Made by a program: the position numbers and the translations under genes
Notes under the pieces: model-generated
Databases searched by the model: none
The model's input: only the letters and a program-made list of their open reading frames with translations
Told to the model about the DNA's origin: nothing
Shown: positions 43,341-52,838 of the stretch, in pieces
Layout of the letters: each line of letters opens with the position of its first letter
Numbering within the stretch: position 1 is the first letter of the stretch
NCBI GenBank assembly: GCA_030247725.1
Contig: JAOTRT010000004.1
Coordinates: 310,001-374,000 of the forward strand
Reading direction: 5' to 3'
DNA from: Candidatus Nitricoxidireducens bremensis
GTDB lineage: Bacteria > Pseudomonadota > Gammaproteobacteria > Burkholderiales > Rhodocyclaceae
Length of the DNA: 64,000 nt

Positions 43341-45260
43341 ATGTTCATCAAGACCCAACAGCAGATCTTCCGCTGGTTCTTCATGCTCGCCGAGAACACC
43401 TTCAACCGGGCGTTCGGCGACAAGATGAATCCCTTCTACCACCTGGGCACCATCACCTTCTGGCAGTTCTGGCTGCTGGTGGTGTCGGGGCTCTATCTCT
43501 ACATCTTCGCCGACACGGGCGTGCACGACGCCTACGAGTCCATCGAGGCCATCACCCACGACCAGTGGTGGGCCGGCGGCATCCTTCGCAGCATCCACCG
43601 CTACGCCACCGACGGCATGATCCTCACCATGCTGCTGCACCTGCTGCGCCACTTCGCCTACGACCGCTATCGCGGCTTCCGCTGGTTCTCCTGGGTCTCC
43701 GGCGTCGCCCTCTTGTGGATGGTGTACATCGCCGGCATCAACGGCTTCATGCTGGTATGGGACCAACTCGCCCAGTTCATCGTCGTCGCCGTCGCCGAAT
43801 GGCTGGACGTGCTGCCCCTGTTCAACGGCACCCTGATCCGCAACTTCCTCTACGAAGGCAGCGTCAACAGCCGCCTGTTCACCCTGCTCGCCTTCATCCA
43901 CATCGGCGCCCCGCTGCTGGTGGTCTTCGTCATGTGGATTCACGTCCAGCGCGTGCCCAAGGCCCACATCAACCCGCCCAAGCCCCTGGCCATCGCCGTC
44001 ACCCTGATGTTCCTCGTCCTCTCCCTGGTCAAGCCCATCGTCAGCCAGGGCGGCGAAGCCAACCTCTCCATGGTGCCCGTCGAATTCCAGTTCGACTGGT
44101 TCGAGCTGCCGGTGCTGGCCCTGGTCTACATCACCGATCCGATGACGGTCTGGTTCATCGTCATCGGTGTCTCGGTCGTGCTCTTCCTCACCCCCTGGCT
44201 GCCGCCGGTGCGGCGCGGCAGCGCCAAGGCCGAAGCCTCGGTGACCTTCCACCCCAACGCCAAGACCGTCAAGGCCCGCTTCGGCGAAACCCTGCTCGAC
44301 GCCGGCCTGCGCCAGGACATCCCCCTACCCTACGAATGCCGCAACGGCGGCTGCGGCGTCTGCAAGTGCCAGGTGCTCGCCGGCAACGTGGACCCGGGCG
44401 CCTACCAGCCCAGCGCCCTCACCGCCGAAGAGCGCGCCGCCGGCAAGGTGCTGCTGTGCTGCGCCACCGCCGTCGACGACGCCGAGATCGAATACGTGCC
44501 CTCGGCCGCCGCCGCCAAGATCTACCAATACACGGGCCGCGTCGCCGAAATGGAGAAGCTCTCCCACGACGTCATGCGCGTGCGCATCGCCCTGCCCGAC
44601 GGCGAGCGCATCGTCTTCAAGGCCGGCCAGTACATCAACGTCCTGCTGGAGGACGGCGAACGCCGCGCCTTCTCCTTCGCCACGCCGCCCTACCAGAACC
44701 AGTTCATCGAACTGCAGATCCGCCTCGTCCCCGGCGGACGCTTCACCACCCACGTCTTCGAAGGCATGAAGGTCGGCGACGAAATCCGCTTCGAAGGCCC
44801 CCTCGGCGACTTCGTGCTGCGCGACTCGGCCCGTCCCATCGTCTTCGTCGCCGGCGCCACGGGCTTCGCCCCGGTGAAGAGCATGGTCGAGAACGCCTTC
44901 TACCAGGGCATCCGCCGCCCCATCTACCTCTACTGGGGCGTGCGCCGGCTGGCGGACCTCTACATGCCCGACCTGCCGACCCAGTGGGCCCAGGACCACG
45001 GCAACTTCCACTTCATCCCGGTCCTCTCCGAGCCCGCGCCCGAAGACAACTGGACCGGCCGCACCGGTCTCGTGCACGAAGCCATCATCCAGGACTTCCC
45101 CAGCCTGGCCGGCCACGAGATCTACGCCTGCGGCTCGGTGAAAATGGTCGAAGCCGTCTTCCCCCACTTCAAGGCCCAGGGCGCCGACGACGGCATGTGC
45201 TTCTCGGATGCCTTCACCATCTCGGCACGGTCGATGGCTCTCCAGCCGCCGCAGGAGTAG
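43341..45260 (+). CDS. Cytochrome b6-like / [2Fe-2S] ferredoxin / FAD-NAD(P)H reductase fusion protein
   Basis: The 639-residue protein starts with a cytochrome b6-like domain (residues 1-290) with bis-His pairs His86/His100 and His187/His201. It is clearly paralogous to the 41237 protein (shared ILRS(I/L)HRYATD and AYDRY(S/R)GFR). A plant-type [2Fe-2S] domain follows (Cys333, 338, 341, 373), then a ferredoxin-reductase domain with FAD motif RAFSFATPP, NAD(P) motif VAGATGFAPVKSM and YACGSVKMVE. This architecture would couple NAD(P)H to the quinone pool or drive reverse electron flow from quinol to NAD(P)+. Genes of this design are unusual. It ends the module. Confidence 0.88.
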   Translation: MFIKTQQQIFRWFFMLAENTFNRAFGDKMNPFYHLGTITFWQFWLLVVSGLYLYIFADTGVHDAYESIEAITHDQWWAGGILRSIHRYATDGMILTMLLHLLRHFAYDRYRGFRWFSWVSGVALLWMVYIAGINGFMLVWDQLAQFIVVAVAEWLDVLPLFNGTLIRNFLYEGSVNSRLFTLLAFIHIGAPLLVVFVMWIHVQRVPKAHINPPKPLAIAVTLMFLVLSLVKPIVSQGGEANLSMVPVEFQFDWFELPVLALVYITDPMTVWFIVIGVSVVLFLTPWLPPVRRGSAKAEASVTFHPNAKTVKARFGETLLDAGLRQDIPLPYECRNGGCGVCKCQVLAGNVDPGAYQPSALTAEERAAGKVLLCCATAVDDAEIEYVPSAAAAKIYQYTGRVAEMEKLSHDVMRVRIALPDGERIVFKAGQYINVLLEDGERRAFSFATPPYQNQFIELQIRLVPGGRFTTHVFEGMKVGDEIRFEGPLGDFVLRDSARPIVFVAGATGFAPVKSMVENAFYQGIRRPIYLYWGVRRLADLYMPDLPTQWAQDHGNFHFIPVLSEPAPEDNWTGRTGLVHEAIIQDFPSLAGHEIYACGSVKMVEAVFPHFKAQGADDGMCFSDAFTISARSMALQPPQE

Positions 45261-45324
45261 GAGTTCGCCAGCACGTACAACGATGCTAGACTGAGGCCAA
45301 CGCTTTACCCGAGGGGAGAATCCC

Positions 45325-45570
45325 ATGAGCGAAGCCATCAGTTTCCTCGACGGCAGGATCGTCATCGATCCTGCCGTGTGCAACGGCAAGCCGACCATCC
45401 GCGGCAAGCGCATCGCCGTTCAGACCATCCTTGAATATCTCGCCGCCGGCGACAGCGAGGCAGACATCCTTGGTCAGTACCCCAGCCTGGAACCCGCCGA
45501 CATCAAGGCCTGCCTCGCCTGCGCCGCTCATTTGATGGACGGCGGCTACGAGGTCACCCGGGCGGCCTGA
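45325..45570 (+). CDS. DUF433 antitoxin
   Basis: The 81-residue protein matches DUF433: ISFLDGRIVIDPAVCNGKPTIR-type start, then GTRI-like GKRIAVQTILEYLAAGDS and ILGQYPSLEPADIKACL, a helix-turn-helix-like fold. DUF433 genes are typically followed by a DUF5615 PIN-like toxin, as here (10 nt downstream). It has a GAGGGGAG ribosome-binding site. Confidence 0.9.
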   Translation: MSEAISFLDGRIVIDPAVCNGKPTIRGKRIAVQTILEYLAAGDSEADILGQYPSLEPADIKACLACAAHLMDGGYEVTRAA

Positions 45571-45580
45571 CGCGCCGTCC

Positions 45581-45922
45581 ATGCCACGTTTCCTGATCGA
45601 CGCCAACCTGCCGTACCGTTTCGCCCTTTGGCAGGGCGAAGCCTTCCAGCATGTCTATGATCTGGGCGACGATCTGCCCGATGCGGAGATATGGCGCCAC
45701 GCCCGCGAACACGATCTCGTCATCGTCACCAAGGACGCCGACTTCTCCCACTGGATCATGCTCTCCGATCCGCCGCCCAAGGTCGTGCGCTTCCGTGTCG
45801 GCAACCTGCGCCTGCGGGATTTCCATGCGCTGGCAAACCGCGTCTGGCCGAGCGTGATGGAACTGCTCGGCGAGCACAAACTCATCATCGTCTGGAGCGA
45901 CCGTATCGAGGCCGTTGCGTAG
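45581..45922 (+). CDS. DUF5615 PIN-like toxin
   Basis: The 113-residue protein has the PIN-like acidic pattern of DUF5615/Mut7-C: FLIDANLPYR (Asp near residue 7), DAEIWRHARE and IVTKDADFSH. It would be an RNase neutralised by the DUF433 partner. The pair forms a complete type II-style toxin-antitoxin unit. Confidence 0.88.
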   Translation: MPRFLIDANLPYRFALWQGEAFQHVYDLGDDLPDAEIWRHAREHDLVIVTKDADFSHWIMLSDPPPKVVRFRVGNLRLRDFHALANRVWPSVMELLGEHKLIIVWSDRIEAVA

Positions 45923-45978
45923 CGCAACCTACAAGGCAAGGCGCCCAGCAAAGCCGGATGCCCTCTTTTGCAGGCGTA

Positions 45979-46401
45979 CTAAAGCAACTTAGCCAATACG
46001 GCCAGCACGACCCAGGGCCAGGCAAGATTCGCCAGCGCCCAGACCCAGGTCCCGACATTGGCAGGCTCCGCCGGCGGCCCGAACTCGTCCCCCGCCGGCT
46101 TGGACTTCGCGAACGCCAGATACCCGATCAGCCCCAACAGAACGGGCCCCAGCCCGAAGGAAACCCAGAACGCCACCACCGTCATCCACGCCGCCCAACC
46201 CAGGTCGCGCCCCCGCTTGACCGCCGCCGCCATCGCCATCAGCAGGCAGAAACCCGCCAGCCCGATAAGCGCCGGCAGCGGCGCCTTGCCTCCGGCAAAG
46301 CCGCGCGTCGCAATGTCCAGACCGTAAAGCAGCAGGCCGAGGACATTCACGGCTTGAAGAACGCCGAAGGCAAAGAAGTGGGAGCGGTCGTAACGTTTCA
46401 T
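45979..46401 (-). CDS. DUF805-like membrane protein
   Basis: The 140-residue protein has about four membrane segments and the RGRDLGWAAWM stretch that resembles the R-L-x-D-x-G-x-S-G-W core of DUF805. The function is unknown. It is convergent with the toxin gene. Confidence 0.6.
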   Translation of the reverse strand: MKRYDRSHFFAFGVLQAVNVLGLLLYGLDIATRGFAGGKAPLPALIGLAGFCLLMAMAAAVKRGRDLGWAAWMTVVAFWVSFGLGPVLLGLIGYLAFAKSKPAGDEFGPPAEPANVGTWVWALANLAWPWVVLAVLAKLL

Positions 46402-46508
46402 GGCGGTGGTTAGGCTATCGTCTAGCGCTTGAATTCACCGGCCTGCGCGGCTTTTCGCGCAGGCCAGGTGGAATGATGGATTGGGCCGACCGCAGACGAT
46501 ATTCATAT

Positions 46509-47126
46509 CTACTGAGAAGAAACTCTGTCTGCGATCGCTAGGGCACGCTTTGCAGCACTTTCCGAAAACATCCCCTTGGCCACTCTGTCGCGGAGTTCCT
46601 TTGCCAGCACTCTATAAACCATTGCACTAAACTCGCGGCTCATCTTTGCGACTTCTGCTATAGCCTTTTGCGTCTCGACATTCACCCCAGACACCTTGTT
46701 GGTCGGGGAGGGTGGCGGAGATGCATTGGTCATTCTTGAAGCAATTGCCATAACTTCGACGGAAGCTTCAACGCTATCCAAGAATTCCCTTTCGTAAGTT
46801 CGCGGTTCCTTTTTGAACGCGCCATCATATCGAGCAGACAACGGCGACAAGAGCTTCGGAACCTCAGGGACCTGCTCTCCGCGCTTCATGGACTCCAAAT
46901 ATGTATTCAGTACCGCTTTGACGCGCGTCGGTTCCAGAAGCGATTCAAGAAGTGCGCCATTCTCTCCATCGGCATATCGAATTATCTGATTCGGATTGCG
47001 GGCCTGATGACTTTCGTGAAGATAGAAATCTGCCACGTACTCGTAATAGGCATCGTCCGCCTGCGACTGACGGCCAACAATTAGTAGCGAAGCAAGCATG
47101 AAAATGCGCGTAAGACGCCAAGTCAT
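46509..47126 (-). CDS. Exported orphan protein of unknown function
   Basis: The 205-residue protein begins with a signal peptide (MTWRLTRIFMLASLLIVG) and is helical and hydrophilic thereafter, with no motif I recognise. Base composition is visibly AT-richer than the neighbouring genes, suggesting recent acquisition. ATG 47126 was chosen as the start of the signal sequence; the frame stays open 12 codons further upstream. Confidence 0.7.
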   Translation of the reverse strand: MTWRLTRIFMLASLLIVGRQSQADDAYYEYVADFYLHESHQARNPNQIIRYADGENGALLESLLEPTRVKAVLNTYLESMKRGEQVPEVPKLLSPLSARYDGAFKKEPRTYEREFLDSVEASVEVMAIASRMTNASPPPSPTNKVSGVNVETQKAIAEVAKMSREFSAMVYRVLAKELRDRVAKGMFSESAAKRALAIADRVSSQ

Positions 47127-47460
47127 TGTTTGATAGCTCCTGCGGATAGGGGGAAGGTCCAACGCGATTTGGACGTCAACGCGAAATACCTAGATATGGC
47201 GATTTTTGTCCCGATAGGGATAGCTCTGTCCATGTCTAAGCATTTCCGCCGAACGCCAATTTCGATGCCGGAAGAGTATCAGCCCACCACACCCCCGGCA
47301 ACCGCGAATTCACACGGCATGAACACGCACGGGGGATTCCAGCAGGGGGCGGGGTGATCCCGGCCGAGGAATTCGATGCTTCTCAATCGCTGACGAGGAC
47401 GGGATTACCCCGCCCCCAGCCCGCTCCCGACAATCCAGTGTGGACCAGAAGCCAACGAAC
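47127..47460. other. 334-nt intergenic region with a long inverted repeat
   Basis: No gene seen. An inverted repeat of 18 bp with one mismatch joins 47345-47362 and 47400-47417 across a 37-nt loop; it lies downstream of the TlpA-like gene's stop and may act as a terminator or mRNA end for that operon. The rest shows nothing I can name. Confidence 0.5.
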
Positions 47461-48003
47461 CTACATCAGCGCATCAATGAACTTCACCAAAGCATCCTCA
47501 TGCACCCGCCCGAGCACGGCGGTGCGCACCTTGCCCTCCCGGTCGAGGATCACGGTGAAGGGCACGGCCAGGGGACCGTTGCCGAAGGCCGTGGTGGGCT
47601 TGATGATTTCGGGCCCGCCCACCAGCAGGGGATAGACCACGGGCTTCTCGCGGGCGTGCTCGACGACCTTGTCCTTCTCGTCGGCGGCGATGCCGACGAA
47701 CTGCACGCCCTTGGCGGCATAGCGCTCGGAGAGCTTGGAGAACATGGGCATCTCGTCGCGGCAGGGAATGCACCAGGTGGCCCAGTAGTTCACCACGAGA
47801 ATCCTGCCGCGCCATTGGGACAGGGCCTGTTCCTTGCCGGCCACGTCGGGCAGTTTGGTATCGAGCAGGGCCGCCAGCGCGGCCGGCGCCACCTCGGGGG
47901 CCGGCGGCATCTCGCGCACCGTGCCGCTGCGGAAGACTACCGCCGCCAGCAGCAGGCCGGCGACAAAAAGGGCGGCGGCGAGCCAGAGGGGAACCTTGCT
48001 CAT
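47461..48003 (-). CDS. TlpA/ResA-family thiol-disulfide oxidoreductase
   Basis: The 180-residue protein has an N-terminal membrane anchor (about residues 5-24) and a periplasmic thioredoxin-like domain with the CxxC active site WCIPC (near residue 80). Such proteins reduce cytochrome c heme sites or CuA/SCO cysteines. It overlaps the oxidase-like gene 48000-49319 (ATGA) and is likely its maturation partner. Confidence 0.88.
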   Translation of the reverse strand: MSKVPLWLAAALFVAGLLLAAVVFRSGTVREMPPAPEVAPAALAALLDTKLPDVAGKEQALSQWRGRILVVNYWATWCIPCRDEMPMFSKLSERYAAKGVQFVGIAADEKDKVVEHAREKPVVYPLLVGGPEIIKPTTAFGNGPLAVPFTVILDREGKVRTAVLGRVHEDALVKFIDALM

Positions 48004-49319
48004 GCACCCTTCCTCGGCAGCATGGCCTTGAGGCATACCACCACGAACAGCAGGCCGCCGATGATGGCGATGAGGCCGCCCAGGCCCATCATACCCATGC
48101 CGATCTTTTGCGGCAGGGTGGTCAGCATCTGCTCGGCGCCGGCCACCTTGCGCTGCACGCCGTAGCCGCCCGACCAGGCCAGGCCCAGCACGTGCATGAG
48201 CTGGCCGAAGCCGTAGATGTAGGGCTGCCAGCGGGCCAGCTTGCCCTCCACGGCGCGGAAGCCGAGCTGGGGCAGCAGCACGAAGGCCAGGCCCATGAAG
48301 GCCAGGGTCACGCCGACGATGGCGCCGTGGTAGTGGGCGGGGATCACCACGTTCACGCCGCGGATCATGTAGCCGAGGATGCCGCCGGTGGCGAAGAGCA
48401 CGAAGGAGGCGACGAAGGCCGACTTGGCCGGATGGGCCACGCCGCGCAGCTTCCACAGGCCGGCCAGGGACACCAGGATCAGGGGCGCCATCCAGGGATG
48501 GCCCCATTCCATGAGCTTGGCGAAATAGATCATGTGCTGGGCCGTCTCGGGACCGCCGGCGGCGTAGATCGCCGGCACGGACAGCAGCGGCACGGCGGCC
48601 ATCCAGAAGAACAGGGCCAGCACCCGCGGCGAGGCGGCCGGCTGCACGCCCAGGTGGGCGGCGATCCACAGCCAGGCCACGGCCATCAGGTAGGCGTGCT
48701 GGAACTGCAGCGCATGGCCGCCGCCCCAGAACAGCATCTCGAAGTGCGCCTGGCCCTCGCCGGACGGCAGCACGTACCAGGACCAGAAGAAGGCCGCCAT
48801 GGACACGGTGCCCGCCACCGCGCCGAGGAAGATGCCCAGACGCAGGGGTTCTTCGAAAGGCCGTGCCGGCCAGGCGGTGAACAGGGTGCGCAGCAGCACC
48901 AGCGTAAAGCCCGCGCCGCAGATCCACAGGCTGGCGTAGAACACCGGCTGCTGGAGCACCGGAATGTAGTTGTTGAGCAGGGGATGGGCGTCGGGGAAGA
49001 AGGGCGACACGGTCATCACCAGGGTGCCGGCGGCGGCCACCCAGAAGGCCGCCCAGCCCAGGCCGGCCCCCGCGGCGGAGCCGGCGGCGCTCCACAACAC
49101 GGCGCCGAAGGCCATGAACCACACGGCCACCGAGAGATCCACGTGCACGATCAGGGCCGAGCGGAAGAAGTCCTTGAGGGGGAACACGTCCTGGATGCCG
49201 GGGGTGCGCGAGAACACCAGCAGGATGGCCAGCAGGCCGGAGCCGATGAGGGCCAGCAGGCCCAGCCAGAGCCAGGCGCGGGCGAGATTCTTCGGGGTGC
49301 CGGAGGGGATTTCGATCAT
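48000..49319 (-). CDS. Divergent heme-copper oxidase subunit I-like protein
   Basis: The 439-residue, about 12-helix protein belongs to the heme-copper superfamily. Candidate ligands are His59 (VHVDLSVAVWF, low-spin heme), His202 in GGGHALQFQH and His329/His331 in PAHYHGAIVG. At the usual HH pair of CuB ligands it has Gln261-His262 (TAQHMIY), and no Tyr occurs at +4 from His202. It is shorter than typical subunits I and has no CuA or CcoO/P subunits alongside. A TlpA-like gene is co-transcribed and a SCO gene diverges from it. It may be an NO reductase-like or non-catalytic homologue; database labels such as cbb3-type subunit I would be misleading. Confidence 0.75.
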   Translation of the reverse strand: MIEIPSGTPKNLARAWLWLGLLALIGSGLLAILLVFSRTPGIQDVFPLKDFFRSALIVHVDLSVAVWFMAFGAVLWSAAGSAAGAGLGWAAFWVAAAGTLVMTVSPFFPDAHPLLNNYIPVLQQPVFYASLWICGAGFTLVLLRTLFTAWPARPFEEPLRLGIFLGAVAGTVSMAAFFWSWYVLPSGEGQAHFEMLFWGGGHALQFQHAYLMAVAWLWIAAHLGVQPAASPRVLALFFWMAAVPLLSVPAIYAAGGPETAQHMIYFAKLMEWGHPWMAPLILVSLAGLWKLRGVAHPAKSAFVASFVLFATGGILGYMIRGVNVVIPAHYHGAIVGVTLAFMGLAFVLLPQLGFRAVEGKLARWQPYIYGFGQLMHVLGLAWSGGYGVQRKVAGAEQMLTTLPQKIGMGMMGLGGLIAIIGGLLFVVVCLKAMLPRKGA

Positions 49320-49452
49320 GGCGTTGCGATGCCGGGCGGGTCGGAAAGGCGGCAGTATAAGGGGTGGCGAATGATAAAATAGCCGTTCAGATCAAGGCCG
49401 GCGGCGAATTCCGCGGGCACACTGCGGCAACCTTGGACACTCCGGACGCCCC

Positions 49453-50034
49453 ATGAAGCTACTGCCCGCCCTGGCCCTCGCCCTGGGCCTCCTGCTCTCC
49501 GCCTGCTCAGACCCCGTCAAGTTCAACGCCACCGACATCTCCGGCGTGGACTGGGGCAAGGACTTCGCCCTCACCGACCACACCGGCAAGGCGCGCCACA
49601 TCGCCGACTACAAGGGCAAGGCCGTGGTGCTGTTCTTCGGCTACACCCAGTGCCCCGACGTCTGCCCCACCACCCTGGCCGGCATGCGCGACGCCATGAA
49701 GCTGATGGGCGAAGACGCCGCCCGCGTGCAGGTGCTGTTCGTCACGCTCGACCCGGCGCGCGACACGCCCCAGCTGCTGGCCCAGTACGTGCCCTGGTTC
49801 GAACCCAGCTTCGTGGGCCTGTGGGCCGACGAAGCCACCATCGCGGCGACGGCGAAAGAGTACAAGGTGTTCTACACCAAGCAGCCGGGCAAGGAACCGG
49901 GCAGCTACAGCATCGACCATTCGGCCGCCAGCTACGCCTTCGACCCGCAGGGCCGGCTGCGCCTGACCATCCGCCACGGCGAAGCGCCCGAGCGCATCGC
50001 CGCCGACCTCAAACTGCTGCTCGCAGGAAAGTGA
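49453..50034 (+). CDS. SCO1/SenC-family lipoprotein
   Basis: The 193-residue protein has a lipoprotein signal (LLLSAC lipobox, near Cys18) and the SCO copper-binding CPDVC (near residue 70) with a distal His in YSIDHSAAS. It would deliver copper to, or reduce, an oxidase site. It is divergent from the oxidase-like gene at 48000-49319 and distinct from the longer SenC at 40275. Confidence 0.9.
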   Translation: MKLLPALALALGLLLSACSDPVKFNATDISGVDWGKDFALTDHTGKARHIADYKGKAVVLFFGYTQCPDVCPTTLAGMRDAMKLMGEDAARVQVLFVTLDPARDTPQLLAQYVPWFEPSFVGLWADEATIAATAKEYKVFYTKQPGKEPGSYSIDHSAASYAFDPQGRLRLTIRHGEAPERIAADLKLLLAGK

Positions 50035-50039
50035 TTCCC

Positions 50040-50471
50040 ATGAAAAAGCCCCTCGCCCTGATCGCCGCCCTGCTGCTCTCCACCGCCGCCTTCGCCGGCG
50101 CCGACATCAGCGACGTCAAGCTGGACGTGAACGACCCCATGTCGGTGGTCATCAAGCACAGCATGCAGCAGCGCGTCTCGCGCCTGGTGAAGTTCTACGA
50201 GCCCGGCGTCATCGGCCTGGCCAACAACGGCGACGTGGCGATCGCCGCCCCCGAGCGCCTCGGCAAGATCGCCACACGCCAGATCGTCGAGAAGCTGCTG
50301 GATGCGGAGAACTCCGACCGCCTGGCCCTGATCGCCGCCCTGGCCAAGCACGCAAACCGCAACGACGCCATTCCCGAAATCCGCGCCGCCATGACCAAGC
50401 GCTGGGCGGCGGAAATGAAATCGGGCTGGATGATCCAGGACGAAAAGGGCGTCTGGAACAAGAAGCCCTGA
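50040..50471 (+). CDS. DUF1318-like periplasmic protein
   Basis: The 143-residue protein has a signal peptide (cleavage after AAFAG) and a helical domain with GVIGLANNGDVAI and the C-terminal GWMIQDEKGVWNKK, resembling DUF1318/YdbL. It follows the SCO lipoprotein by 5 nt. The function is unknown; it may be an accessory factor of the oxidase-like unit. Confidence 0.68.
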   Translation: MKKPLALIAALLLSTAAFAGADISDVKLDVNDPMSVVIKHSMQQRVSRLVKFYEPGVIGLANNGDVAIAAPERLGKIATRQIVEKLLDAENSDRLALIAALAKHANRNDAIPEIRAAMTKRWAAEMKSGWMIQDEKGVWNKKP

Positions 50472-50479
50472 GGCAATAC

Positions 50480-50512
50480 GGGTTCCGCAGGCCGACCCTG
50501 CGGAACCCTTTT
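50480..50512 (+). terminator. Bidirectional-looking intrinsic terminator
   Basis: A perfect 12-bp stem GGGTTCCGCAGG/CCTGCGGAACCC (50480-50491/50497-50508, 5-nt loop) is followed by TTTT. It separates the DUF1318-like gene from the convergent katG. Confidence 0.8.
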
Positions 50513-50518
50513 CCGGCC

Positions 50519-52771
<2,253 letters not shown>

Positions 52772-52838
52772 CTATGCGGATGATCGGCCCCGGCTATGAA
52801 AGCCGCCGGGGCCGCCGCAGCCGCCCCGGCGCGCGGAC

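Noticed and set aside
47345..47417. CRISPR-like or attachment site reading of the repeat near 47.4 kb
   Set aside because: There is only one inverted pair, with no repeated spacing or direct duplicates; a terminator-like or mRNA-end structure is simpler.
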